Shown piece by piece: positions 1 through 39,641 of a stretch of 64,000 nucleotides of DNA; position 1 is the first letter of the stretch; each line of letters starts with the position of its first letter. The DNA lies in assembly GCA_949752735.1 (NCBI GenBank), contig OX457053.1:29845563-29909562 (forward strand). Reading direction: 5' to 3'. The notes under the pieces were generated by a model. It had not been told where the DNA came from and made no database searches. It worked only from the letters and a program-made list of their open reading frames with translations. The position numbers and the translations under genes were made by a program. This stretch comes from Lumbricus terrestris (taxonomy: Eukaryota > Annelida > Clitellata > Crassiclitellata > Lumbricidae).

Positions 1-775
1 GTATTATCTCTAAAAAGGTCGAACTGATACTAGTCTCGGTTTTAATTATATGCCCGGAACAGCGCTAGCTACCATATTTTGCTGTCATTTGTGACGCAAC
101 CTGGCGCCGTTGACAGACGATGATCGCGTCTCGATCTTAATTTTACGAACTGGTAAGGGATTTAATTCGTTTGAAATGATTAACGAATATTCTAACAGAG
201 GATGGAATAAACAATACCTTGTATTATCTGCTACGGAAAATTAATAAAACAGGACTTTCTACTTGCAAACCATGGGAATCGAAGCGCACGGCGCTCACAT
301 CCGCTAACATTGCTCGTGTGTCCGCGTACATTTGCAGTCAAGACAATGACCAGGGCAGGCCCTGCATGCAAATTCAGCGCAAAACAGGCCGTCTTAGAAG
401 CACTGAATAGCGTATTGGAAAAGATTATAGACCTAAAGTTAAAGTAATTTGTCGACGAGAAGTCCCACGAACTCTCCAGCTCTTACGCAAAGAAACGACT
501 GGCAGCGTGCAAGCGTCTGAAGTAGCGCATGGCAGTGCACGGCTGTTGGCAAAATTGAAAGGACGCGGTTTTGCGATTAGAATATATTCATGGTAGGGAC
601 CCTACAAACACTCAAAATGATTGTGTCTACGCGCGTTTTAGCAAAAAACGATAGAATTTTCCCGGGAAACGGCGTCATAATGCGTCAGTAATGACAAAAA
701 ACGGTAGCTAGCGCTGATCCAAGTATATAATTAAAACCTAAACTAGTATCAGTTCGACTTTTTAGAGTTAATACT
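1..775. mobile_element. non-autonomous DNA transposon with long terminal inverted repeats
   Basis: Positions 1-125 are an imperfect inverted copy of about 651-775. For example, GAACTGATACTAGT and CAGCGCTAGCTACC on the left recur reverse-complemented on the right. No transposase reading frame is visible in the 520-bp interior. The left end may lie outside the window, so target-site duplication and superfamily cannot be judged. Confidence 0.75.
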
Positions 776-876
776 AGAGTGAAATACCTTTAATTTGATG
801 CATCAAGTATAAATAAATGTTAAAAATTGGCGAAGTTATACGCCTGCAAAGTCGGGACATTTATGCTGGCCCACCC

Positions 877-908
877 TGTATGTATGTATGTATGTATGTA
901 TGTATGTT

Positions 909-941
<33 letters not shown>

Positions 942-1027
942 ATGTATGTATGTATGTATGTATGTATGTATGTATGTATGTATGCATGCATGCATGCATG
1001 CATGCATGTATGTATGTATGTATGTAA
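877..1027. repeat. (TATG)n/(CATG)n microsatellite
   Basis: About 150 bp of TATG with interspersed GTGT and CATG units. Reading frames in it are repeat artefacts. Confidence 0.95.
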
Positions 1028-1339
1028 CTAACGTACGTACATGCATGCGTACATACATAGATGCATAGACTATATGTACCCTATGTATGTAACTATTCAT
1101 GTACCGCCTTTCACAGAAACTCATACAAAATTGCTCCACCAATGAATATTGTAGTATATAATGGTGGGCCTACATTAATGCAACCATGTACAATTGTTTT
1201 ACCTGCTTTGTTGGAACGCACGTGTGCGTTTCAGGTGCAAAAAAGCGACTCATTGACTGAATGACTTACCTATTTACTTTTGTAAGTATGTATGCTAATG
1301 ATTTCTATTTGCAGACGATCTCAATCTACGTCATCAACG

Positions 1340-27887
<26,548 letters not shown>

Positions 27888-28654
27888 AGATAAAACAAGA
27901 GTCACTCAGTCAAGAAAGCGCCACGGCATACATACATACATACATACATGCATACATGCATACATACATGCATACATAAATACAAGTATACAGACATACA
28001 TATGCATGCATACATACATACATGAATACACACATATAGACCTACACACTCACATACATTATAGTTATATACATGTTATGTACAATATATGTCTAGCTTC
28101 CAGACAGAACAGTTGTATACCAGGGTATATAGAAAAGACACTACCAGATACATATTAATGGGCCTATAGGAAGGCTTATAAACATTGATTTAGGCCCTAC
28201 ACTTGTCTTAAATTGGTTCAATCCATTGTTACACTTGCCAATAGGCCTAATTAAGTCGCCTAAAGCGTATTATAACTGATATTATAGGCTTATATTATGT
28301 AAAAACGATGTTTGGTGGTGGTATACTAGAATCTTACGTGATGATGTATTTACTCTTTTATACAGAACTAATGTAATTATATAAGTTCTCACGTTTGATG
28401 ATAATAATTCCATCCTAATGCATATTCGTGTTTCATAAATTTCACGCACTGAACGATTGCCAAAATGGCTCCATGCGCCGCTTAGTTTGGACAATACTAT
28501 AGAGCAGCATTTCTAACTTTGAAAACAGGTAGGCCTAGGCCTAACAGGCTTCTATCTCTCAATTAAAGTCTGGAATTTCAAAGCATTGTTAGTACAGGAA
28601 CATTCGTGATTTGCATTGTTTGTCGCTTACGCTATAGATCGTAACGTTGTGCTA

Positions 28655-28660
28655 AATAAA
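28655..28660 (+). terminator. candidate polyadenylation signal of the inhibitor gene
   Basis: An AATAAA hexamer lies about 770 bp after the TGA at 27885, with no other clear one nearer. The assignment is by position only. Confidence 0.25.
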
Positions 28661-29024
28661 ATTCGTGAAAAGAAGTTTTGTCAGTTAGCTTATTTTATGA
28701 AGCTATAGGCCTGCATGTAGCCTATGTGGGCGTACACAGAAATGTATTTGCCAGAAAATATGAAACGCTATTCCTATACACGTTAAAAAAACGATTGCTT
28801 CCGCCTATAGGCCTAGGCTCGAACTGCATGGGCATAGGCGCAACCACCCTATGGGATGCGTCCCCCCAACTTTTGAGTTGTCCACTTAACTTTATTATGA
28901 TGGTCTCCCCCAACTTTTAGGACTTGATTCATTTGGTCCCCCCAACTTTTAGGACGCGATTGCACCTATATATGTGCATGGGGACCTTTTGCGTGTTCGG
29001 TAGTTAGGCGAACGCGATAATCAC

Positions 29025-29306
29025 AAGGGTCGGATTAAGAAATGTGGGTCCCTGTTCGGAATTTTTTTTGTCAATCTTCGGCCGAAAAATCTGATGACAT
29101 TTTTTTTGTCATTTGGTAAAAATTTCTTTATAATACACAGATTTTCCCGGCAAAAATAGCTGATGACCGTTTTTATTCGTTTGGTCTAAATTTCCTTACA
29201 ATATACCGATTTCCCCTAAAACATTTTTTCACATGTGTGGGGGCCTCCTAAAGTGTGGGGACCCCTGTTCGGCCGAACAACTTGAACATACCTTTATCCG
29301 GCCCTG
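29025..29306. mobile_element. hAT-like MITE, family D copy 1
   Basis: aagggtcggattaagaaatg ... tttatccggccctg; flanks ataatcac/acaaccac match 6 of 8. Interior has gatgac/gtcat core arms and TTCGGCCGAA palindromes. Confidence 0.75.
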
Positions 29307-29348
29307 ACAACCACTACACTACGGAAACCCTTACGGCGCTCCTGCTTC

Positions 29349-29381
<33 letters not shown>

Positions 29382-30011
29382 ATATATATAATGCAATCAA
29401 GGTCATATATATAGGCTATATATATAGTGCAATTAAGGTCATAGGCCTACTAGCCTATAACGAGATTTTCTCTGCATTTTACAGTGTTGGCCAAATTAAG
29501 AGAAATTTGTTGCAACTGACCAGTCTGTTGTTGATTTGCCATACTATAAGTATCCTATAGGCTATAGTACAGCATTACTTTGTATAGTATAGCATAGTAT
29601 AATTATGATACGGTATGCCATTGTATGGGATAGTATAGTATATCATAGTATGGTATGCATATGGTATAGTACGGTAAGGCACAGCAAGCTATAGAATACT
29701 ATGCAAGACCAGACCATGCCTTTCATACTATACCACACTATAGACCATACTATATTAAACCATGCTATAATATACCATACCTCACCATACTATACAATAC
29801 TATAATATACTATAACATACTACACTATAGTATGGCAAAGTAACAAAAGAAATATTTGGTCAGTTGCGAATGAGTTCTATCAATTTGGCCAACACTTTAG
29901 GCTATAACATTATACAGTGTACAACTGTACATATTATACAGTGTACAACTGTACATGTAAACACTGTAATTTGCCACAAATAATCAACTTCAAGTTCATT
30001 CGGTGTGTGTT

Positions 30012-30051
<40 letters not shown>

Positions 30052-30297
30052 CAAAAATCAACAAACGAAAAATACGGCAATGATTCGGCCTAGTAGGTTA
30101 GGCGGCACTTAGGCCAACTGACATAGGGCGACGATTAGAAACACCAGCACCACAGAAAAGTCCTAAACTAAAACTTCTAGATGTAGGGTCTAGCCGTCGA
30201 TCTCTTCACGGTTGGGATTGCCAAGGGTTTGACCCTCCCCACGTTTCTCTTACAACCCAATAATAACGTCTTCATTGCACACTCTAACTAGCTAGCC

Positions 30298-30556
30298 CAG
30301 GGCCGGATTAAGAAATGTGGGGCCCTGCTCGGAAAATTGTTTGGGGATCTTCGGCCGAAAAATCTGGTGACCTTTTTTTAGTCAGTTGGTCAAAAAAATT
30401 TCCCTGCCAAAAATAGCTGACGACCTTTTTTGTGCCATATGGCCGAAATTTCCTCAGAGTATACCAATTTCTCTTTAAAATGTTTTCCCCCTGCATATGT
30501 TGGCCCCCTAAAGTGTGGGGCCCCTGTTCGGCCGAACATGCATTAATCTGGCCCTT
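30298..30556. mobile_element. hAT-like MITE, family D copy 2
   Basis: CAGGGCCGGATTAAGAAATG ... aatctggccctt; flanks agctagcc/aactagcc match 7 of 8. Confidence 0.85.
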
Positions 30557-30589
30557 AACTAGCCTACATATAAACCAACAGTTATTTTT

Positions 30590-30687
30590 AACTCTGTCAC
30601 TGGTTGCACTCTTCCAGTGCCAGTCCCAAGCCTTGATAAAGGAGGAGGGTGACACTAATCATCTTTGATATGGCAGTGTCGTTAGAC
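30590..30687 (-). repeat. short interspersed repeat M (copy 4)
   Basis: Reverse complement of copy 1, including atctttgatatggcagtgtc. Confidence 0.6.
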
Positions 30688-30724
30688 AGTAGCAAGCTAT
30701 CATTTATTTTTCTACGATTTTCAT

Positions 30725-30949
30725 CAGGGCCGGATAGGAAATGTGAATTGTTTTGTTTTTTTAGTCGTTTGGTCGAAATTTTCGTAGAATGCACCGTTTA
30801 TCACCCTCCAAGAAGTTGATAACTTTTTCTAGTCGTTTGGTGTCGAAAAAAAAATGTTCGTGAAATTTTTTTCCACGCGTGTGTGGGTCCCCTAAAGTGT
30901 GGGGCCCCTGTTCGGTCGAACATGTTGAACATGCCTTAATCCGGCCCTG
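30725..30949. mobile_element. hAT-like MITE, family D copy 3
   Basis: CAGGGCCGGATAGG ... taatccggccctg with perfect 8-bp duplication ATTTTCAT. Confidence 0.9.
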
Positions 30950-31006
30950 ATTTTCATACTGTACAGATGTTAGCATTATAATATGAGAGCCTACACATTT
31001 CGGCAT

Positions 31007-31161
31007 CATGGGCAGAGTTTATCAGGGGCTAGGGGGGCTAAGCCCCCCAAAGAAGACCCAAATTCATTTTTTTTACCATGTACATGGTATCTTTTCCCGG
31101 GTTTAGCCCCCCCCAAGAAGGTTTTAGCCCCTCCAAGAACGGAAACCAAACTCCGCCCATG
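31007..31161. mobile_element. hAT-like MITE, family J
   Basis: CATGGGCAGAGTTTAT ... ccaaactccgcccatg, 155 bp, with perfect 8-bp duplication TTCGGCAT. Interior has gctaagcccccc / gggtttagccccc arms. Confidence 0.85.
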
Positions 31162-31743
31162 TTCGGCATGCATTGCAAAAGTCTACTTTAGACTTTAGTA
31201 GAGATGACTGCATCCAGGCAACAGATAGTCCAAGATTTGGAGTTATGCTTGACCCATAATCTGGTGTTGATATGAAAATATTGCAAATCATTACACCACC
31301 ATCAAGTTTCTGAACAACAAAGTGGCCCAAAATTAGCTTAGGAGTAGCACTAAAGAAATGGGATTTACAATTGAATATAATTATCATAGTTTTAACAGAT
31401 AAACTGCCTAGGCCCTAGCCTATAGCCTGTTAATTTACCTGTGTATCCAACTGCAGTTGGTATGCAAGTATGCATGAATGCATGTGTGTGTATGTATGTA
31501 TGTGTGCATGTATGTGTGCATATATGTATGTGTGCATGCATGTATGCATATATGCATGTATAATTGTATATAATTATGTATGTGTGTGTGTGTGCATGTA
31601 TGTATCGATGTATGTATTTATGTATGCAAGTGTGTATATAGGTTTGTATGAACACTTGCCATAGCACCCATTCAATATTACTACTCAGATGCGCTCCCGA
31701 TTAGCTTATTGCAGGGTGAGAATTGTCGGGGGGGTCAGCCATC

Positions 31744-31749
31744 TTTATT
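31744..31749 (-). terminator. candidate polyadenylation signal of nardilysin
   Basis: TTTATT on the plus strand gives AATAAA on the minus strand, about 640 bp downstream of the stop codon. Assignment by position only. Confidence 0.3.
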
Positions 31750-32384
31750 AGGACGCAATAGCAAAGTCTTTGTCAAGCATCTCAACTTCACATAAATCAA
31801 CGTTTGACATTCCAGTGATTTTCCACCAATCTCATACTGGCCTACAGCTATTGCATGAGTCAGGTCCTACATCTATGTGCCAATGGCATAACTAATGAGA
31901 AGGTGATGGAGGGACAAAATTTGACAGAATTAAAAACTAGATTTCACACTTCGCTCTCAGCCAAAAAACAACCAACAACAAACAGTTTGCACAATGAAAG
32001 TTAATATATAATCACTGAAATTCAAGTTACAGCAAAGATTACATGAAAGTTTCCTATGCTTCAAGTGAATCGGGTAAATCGAGAGAATTCAAGGAGAATA
32101 TAAACAGATCGGTTTGGCATGGAGAAACTTGTCCGTAAAAGCGACGAGAGCAAAAGGCACGGCAACATTCTGCGGCAACATTCTGCGAGAAGTTAGTTTG
32201 CAGCCTAAATAAAAGAACTGGGAACCCCCCAAAAAACAAAAAAAGCAGAAGATACTAAAAGTCGTGGAAATAAAGATTAAAAAACCGGTAGAAGCTAGAA
32301 TACATGTGGGATCACGAGGCTATTTTTGGTGAAACAAGGAAGCATCAGAGTTGTTGTGTATGATGAAGTCGTGCGACTCAACGA

Positions 32385-32549
32385 TTAACGCATTCGGGTG
32401 AAGGTGTAGCGCTCGCAGACCTCCTTGAAAGCCGCGATGCCGGAGATCTGATGAAGAGGGGAATTAACCCTTGTTGCAGTGACCTTGCTTTGCTCATCTA
32501 ACTCCACGGGCTTCTCTCCGTTTGGTTGCGGCTGAGGGTGCCCGATGAC
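32385..32549 (-). CDS. NRDC: nardilysin last exon and stop
   Basis: 54 codons plus TAA (32385-32387): VIGHPQPQPNGEKPVELDEQ to YTFTRMR. SVQ|VIGH at the junction matches the family's terminal beta strand; the remaining tail is variable in the family. Confidence 0.92.
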   Translation of the reverse strand, partial: VIGHPQPQPNGEKPVELDEQSKVTATRVNSPLHQISGIAAFKEVCERYTFTRMR

Positions 32550-35500
32550 CTATAACGCAACAGACACCAATGCTGAAATCATTTGCAGTTATGCAGTATT
32601 TATTTATTTCTCGCATCTGCTATAGCGCCCTTCAAGCTCTCCACTCAGAGGCGCTCCCGACTACAACGCGGACACTAAATCAGGTTTACACTGAATCTAA
32701 GACCTGTCAGCTTCACGCCAAAGCGCACGAGCAGTTGCGAGCGAACGACTTGCTACAGGGTCATTACGCGAAGGCTTGAGCTGGATCGAACCTGGAACCA
32801 TCCGGCTGCTAGGCACCGAACCCCCACCACCACCACACGACCCCACCCCAGAAATTTATCAGTAATAGGCAGCAATTTATCCGCTACGAAGGAACATTCA
32901 ATTCATATTCGATTTAGTTTAACGAGAACTGCATGGCTCTATCGCAAAATGGTGAACAAGGGAGGAGACGAAGGTCAGAACATGAAAGCAGGCAGAGCAG
33001 TCCCATATTAAATGCTGTTCATAAATTACGAATGCACGAAGGGGGTCACTAGATTCAGGCGTTTTGCATACGGGTACAAACAGGATGGGGAGGTGTGGGG
33101 GTAAGGACAAAATGTACGCACGCAAAATAAATGTCTAATTATAGCCTAATTATAATTCTGTAATATCCCTATTTGGCCGTACGCATAGGGGAGGGGAGTC
33201 TGTAAAATGAACGAGTTGGAACGGGGTGGTGGTCGAAAATACGATTTCTTTGTGTACGTAATATATATGGATGACCCACGAGGCAGCCATTGGTATGAAG
33301 TGTTGGTGACTTCATTTTCTCGGCCTCAGCATATGAGGAGGATGGGTGGCCAGTCCTCTCCCTCACCGTCTCATCTTCCCACGGACAGTGTACGGTCGGT
33401 GTACTGTACTCGTTACTTATCTGTATGCGTACTTGTTATAGCGCCCCCTTCAAGCTCACTACTCAGAGGCGCTCCCGACTACAGCGCGGACACTGCATTC
33501 GAAGCTTCACGCCGAAGCGCTGAACAATTGCGAGTGAGGGACTTGCTCAAGGTCGCTACGCGACGGCTTGAGGTGGATTCGAACCTGCAACCCTTCGGCT
33601 GCAAGGTGACGAACATACCCACTACACCACCGTGCCCCACAACCATGGTTGGGTCACAGGGTGAGCAGAATTAATAAGAAATGTCGCCAAATTAGTTACG
33701 GATGACACGCAGAGCTTCTGTCGCTCGAAAAGCGTTGAAGTCAACCAAGGAACGAGGAAAGAAATTAGATTAGCTCCCCCCACTTTCTAGACCAAAGTTC
33801 TGGCCCCTCTTTAAACAGTACCTTCAAAGTGACTCACAATGGCACAGTAACAAAGCAATCTAGCGTTTCAATGAGATGCTTTGAACCTAAACCATTTGAA
33901 CTCTCTATAGTACCGTAACGAAGATTACCTGCACGCTCAGCTTTCTGCGATTTCGATTCGGGAGAAGTTTTTCCTTGCTCCAGTTCTTGAACTCCGTCAT
34001 TGTGATTGTCTTCAGCTCCTCAATCTGAAGAACAATTGAAATTGCAACAGTAATTGCAGTCACAGTTGTAATTGAAATCGCATCTGCAATTGAAATTGCA
34101 GTTGCAGTTGTAATTGAAATCGCATCTGTAATTGCAATTGAAGGTGCAATTGTAATTGCAGTTGCAGTTGTAATTGCAATCGCATCTGTAATTGCAATTG
34201 AAATTGCAATTGTAATTGCAGCTGCAGTTGTAATTGCAATCGCATCTGCAATTTCAATTGCAGTTGCAATTGTAGTCGTAATTGCAATTGCAGTCATTGT
34301 AATCAAAGCTTAAATTGTAAAATTGTAAAATTCTGCCGATGTGTTTCATCTTTCAGTTTTCTGCGTTCTTGCAGATTCAAACATTCAATGGTTCCAATCT
34401 TTTCGATGGTGCTGTGTAATGTGAAGTAGGGCGTGGAATGGGGTGAGGGTGGGGGGCAAGGGCATGCCTAAGAACCACGGCTGCCCAAATGTCTACACTG
34501 CCACCTTTGTGTGGTCCCCAAGTCAGCACCAAGTTCACACCAGTATAAGCGAGTTAAACCAGCACTCGAAAAAAATATACCAGAAGCTGCTGAAGATGAG
34601 ACACAAATTCTAGCCATACTGTGTTTCTGCTTCCAGAACGAACCAATGACGAACTCATACCTTTTATTTCTCATATAAAATCTTATAATCAAGGTGTCAT
34701 CTTATAATAATCTTATAATCAAGGTGACATCTTATAATCAAGGTGTCATCCCTTGTTTAAAACTATGTCAGCAATGTCAGTCTGAACACCAGATTCGAAA
34801 TGCTACGTCCAGTGTCTCTTGCACGGTTGCAAGGAGGTTTCTGAAGTAGAGTGAGTCTGTAACTACCACATAGACTTGCCAGCTTACCCCTCCTTCCCCT
34901 TTCCCCACCATCGGATAATGTGCTGTACCGCTTAACGTGGAGTGATACTATGACTCCCAAAATTATTGACGTTATAATTATGTCTCATCTGCAGCAAACT
35001 GTTTAGGAACGTTAGCAGGAAAAACCTTAAATGTTCGTTTTTACATACAAATTCAGTCTGAAAGGTCAGAAAGTAGATATTGAACAGCTTCACTTTGACG
35101 TCAGAAAGTAGATATTGAACAGCTTCACTTTGACGTCAGAAAGTAGATATTGAACAGCTTCACTTTGACGTCAGAAAGTAGATATTGAACAGCTTCACTT
35201 TGACGTCAGAAGGTAGCTACCAGGTACCGAACAGTCTCAGTTGAGGACAGAAATTAGATACCGGGTATTGAACAGCCTCAGTTTGAGGTCAGAAAGTAGA
35301 TGCTGAACAGCTTTACTTTGAGGTCAGAAAGTAGATATTGAACAGCTTCAGTTTGAGGTCAGAAAGTATGTACAAATACAGCACTGTTGCTGCCTTTTGT
35401 TAAACTGACTAATCATGATATACGTACCTCCTTGTCGTCACGGTTGAATACGTATGTCTGACGTATGATTTCGGCCCAATGCCGGTCAACTTCATCGCTT

Positions 35501-38500
35501 AGGTTCGTGTCCTTCCCGTCCTTCCCATTAATAGTAGACTCCACCTGTAACGTAAAGCAGAAAACGCAGTATAATACGCAGTCAATGCACGTGTATTGGC
35601 AGGTTCGGTGCCTTAATTGGAGCTGGAGGAGGTTCGAATCTACCTCAAGTAGCTGCGTAGACACCTTGGGCAAGTCTTTCACCTGCAATTGCAGTCATCT
35701 ACCCGATTACAAGTATTACGGTAATTTGTGCTGAAAACAAATGAAGAGGGCTACAAAAGTGTAACTAAAGAAATATCTCTGATGGCAACACTGAGAGAGA
35801 CAGAGAGAGACAGAGGAAGTGGGCTGCTGGTCACCTACTGAGAGGAGACTCCTTTCTTCTGAGAACTATAACGGCGGGAGAACAAGAACGAGAGAACCAA
35901 GACGGACAGTGTTTAATCTAGTCCCCTGCTTTTGGGGGGTGGGGGGAATTTAGGTTTCTGTAAATTTTTATGACTCCTTTTCTTAGTCCTTCACAAAAAT
36001 TTCCTCCCAGAAGCTTGTATACGCAAATTATGACCTTTTTTGAACTTCCACAGCTTCGCAGTCGAATTCTTCTACAGACGGGAAAACTTCGCACGTATAA
36101 AAATTCGGATTTTTCTCTGGGGTTGTGGGGGACGGGTAGAATTCTTGAAGGTGCACTATAACAAGCACTCATATATACATACATACATATATACATACCC
36201 ACAAACACACACATACATGTACATACAGTTGTTAAGCTTGGGGACGTTGCAATGGTGAAAAGTACTCACGAATTCATCGAATTCGTCTTGAGTCTTTGCC
36301 TGGACGAAAGTCGCGTCATAGTACTTAAGGAACTGTTCCATCATGTGATCAAGATACTCAATCCTAAACAGTTTCAAAACAATACGAAATCTCATGGCTC
36401 ACATTACTCGAGTCTAAACAATTGAATACACAGTGAATTAGATACGCTACCGTACAATTGTATTTTATACTGCCCCCCTTTGTAAGTTCATAAGTGCGTA
36501 CAAGATCACTTGTGTGGCTGAAGCAGTGGTGTGGTGGGTATGTTCGCTCACTTGCAGTCGGAGGGTTGCAGGTTCGAGAAAACCTCAAGCCGCCTCGTAG
36601 GACGACCCTGAGCAAGTAATTCACTCGCAATTGCTCATGCACATCAGCCAGAAACCCTGACGCAGTGTCCGTGCTGTAGAGAGAAGCGCTATCTTCTGCT
36701 TCCTCAACTATTCGCAGTGGTTGGCTCTCAAGCAATGCATTTATAGTCGTTCAATGTCATTCTAAACTTAACGCTCACATCGTTGCACTTGCTAACACAC
36801 CACATGGCTCCACTTGGCTAACACTAGCACTGCTCCAGTTGCTCACAAACCACATGGTTTCTCTTAGTTGCTAACCACATGGCTCCATTTGCTCACCAAC
36901 CACATGGCTCCACTTGCAGGTAGTTACTGACCACATGGCTCCTTTCGCTCACCAACCACTTGCAACCTTCCCAACACCGACGCAGTGTCCGAGCTGTGTC
37001 AACCGGGTTGTTTCAGTACAGAGAATATTATTATTATTACTACGATGTCATAACTCTGGAAATAATCGTCAACGACGAATTAAACATTCCACCCAGATTG
37101 CTAGAGGAGTCACCAAACTCAATGAAATTCTAAGAACGTAAGCAGACATTGCGCAGGGAAATCCGGACGAGCGCCTCGTTTCATCAGCATCCAATGCACA
37201 ACGTCATAACTTTGGAAAGAAGCGCAGATGACTTACGTGAACCTTGAGGCCTGACTGCAAAGCTTCATCGTGAACCCGACGACGCCGAAGGTGCTCCTGT
37301 GGTCGACCTGCACATGGTAGCCCAACTCCTGCTGCGACCGCAGCCGGTTGAAGGATGGCTCTTCCATATTCATCTAAATTGAAACAGGCTGATCATCATC
37401 ATCATCAGGGTGACACAGCAAGGAAATGCTACAAGTCATAACTCTGGATTTCAGTTAGTGTTCCTGAGTAGTAACCTTAACGAAGAGCGCTAAATAAACT
37501 CCGTAATGAATGAATGAATGAATAAATGATGAATGATAAATGATTGAATGATAAATGAATGAATGAATGATGAATGATGAATGAATGATGAATGAATGAA
37601 TGATGAATGATAAATGATAAATGAATGAATGAATGATGAATGAATGATGAATGATAAATGAATGAATGAATGATGAATGAATGATGAATGATAAATGAAT
37701 GAATGAATGATGAATGAATGATGAATGATAAATGAATGAATGAATGATGAATGAATGAATGATAAATGAATGAATGAATGATGAATGAATGATAAATGAA
37801 TGAATGAATGATGAATGAATGATGAATGATAAATGAATGAATGAATGATGAATGAATGAATGATGAATGATAAATGAATGATGAATGAATGATAAATGAA
37901 TGATGAATGAAAGATAAATGAATGAATGAATGACAGAATGAATGATGAATGTATGAATGATGAATGAAGAAAGATAAATGATTGAATGAATGATGAATGA
38001 ATGATGAATAATAAATGAATGAATGAATGACGAATGAATGAATAAATGAATGAATGACGAATGAATGAATAAATAAATGAATGAATGATGAATGATAAAT
38101 GAATGAATGAACGATGAATGAATGAATGAATGATGAATGATAAATGAATGATGAATGAATGAATGAAAAGAATGAACGAATGAATGATGAATGACTTACG
38201 ACAACCAGCTCGTTAAGCATCTGGCCGTGAAGGTCAATGTCACCGAGCTGGTAGTGGTTGGTGAGAACGGTGTTCTCGTCGAAGCGGTTTATATTGCTCA
38301 GCAGGTACGTCGAGCAACCTCCCGGGAGCTTTGTGACTTGCGTCTGGTGACAAAAAAGTTAAGAACATGGAAATGTTTTCAGTTTCCACTGAAATGCGAA
38401 CAAAATACGTCTACCACCGACAACATTGCAACTGTCGAAATGTAGGCAAAAATTTCTGTTCAGTAAATTTAGTACACAAACAAAAGTGAACAGTTAAACT

Positions 38501-39577
38501 ACGCGCAATTTTTGCTTCCTTCTGGCAGTCTCCGTGCAATCGATATAGCAGACCTATATGGAAAAACATATTCCAGTGACAACTATTCGTATTCCGACTC
38601 AAGTGCTACTATTCAACCGAATACTGAATAGCCATTTAACCCGCAATTCAACCCGAAAGCGAATGATCGGTACAGCCCAACTCAGCTAAGTACTATCAAA
38701 AGCATCAGTATTCAGTAGGTGTCCATCCACATTTGTGGGGCATGGTGGTGTAGTGAGTATGTTCGTTGCCTTGTAGCCGACCGTTAACGAGTCCTTCACT
38801 CGCAACTGCTCAGCGCTTTCGGCATGAAACTCCGATAGAGTGTTCGCGCTGTAATGGGGAGCGCCTTTAAGTAGGAATCTTGAAAGGGTGCTATAACAAG
38901 TGCACATACAAACATAGAATTCCATCTGAAATCAAATGCTTGCTTGACTCACCTCGGCAAGTGCGTCCGGGTTGTCGGCAGGCGTAATGTTGAGTCGGTC
39001 GATTAGGTAATTCTCCAGAGCCAGAGCTTCCTAAATCCAAAACACATGAAGGTGCTTTCAGTCATCACAGTTCACTGATGATAATCAATCAATTAGTATT
39101 CAATATTTTAATTCGACAAAACCAGTTGTCATCGACATCATTAGAAAAACTAGAAAGCATTCAGTGGCAACTTCTTCACTCGTTAAATTTTTTTCACAAT
39201 TTAAAATACACAAGCTTGCTTAACTTTAACATATTTTAATCTTAACGATAATGACATATATAGTGACGATTGCATGGTATGTCGCCAAATTTCATCGTAA
39301 GTTTACGTGCGTCGTGCACGGAAAAAGGTTGAGAACCTCTGACGGTGCATCAAGTTATCTGAACTCGCGCTTCATTAAGACTTCACATAATAATAATAAC
39401 AATAATAATAATAATAACAAAAACAGCTATAGACTGCTGAAACTACATAAATGCTGCATATCAGTGGCGCTCCAAATAGGAAACTCGTTGTCTGTTTTGA
39501 AACTGATCCGTCAAGACATCGAGAGGCCTAGGATGATTTTCACTTGTCTGTGAATGAGTTTGTAAGTTTTTGAAGTA

Positions 39578-39641
<64 letters not shown>

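Larger units (their letters stand above)
27888..32384. other. intergenic region between convergent genes
   Basis: Contains a CATA microsatellite (27925-28060), AT- and TATAG-rich low complexity (29345-29850), (GT)n at 30004-30050, a GTAT microsatellite (31480-31640) and hAT-like MITEs D1-D3 and J. 31165-31387 (-) may be a decayed LINE RT fragment. I see nothing coding in 28060-29020. Confidence 0.7.

Noticed and set aside
1292..1339. Upstream in-frame ATG at 1292 as the inhibitor start
   Set aside because: It lies before a good acceptor (AG 1313-1314), and the ATG at 1340 begins a proper signal peptide.
31165..31387. Minus-strand frame with SITPNLGLSVAWM
   Set aside because: Resembles a decayed LINE RT thumb region (xxNLGVxxD) but too weak to call as a feature.
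33431..33640. tRNA gene suggested by A and B boxes
   Set aside because: The sequence has a SINE body and tail, occurs in about 13 copies, and does not form an obvious cloverleaf with acceptor stem.
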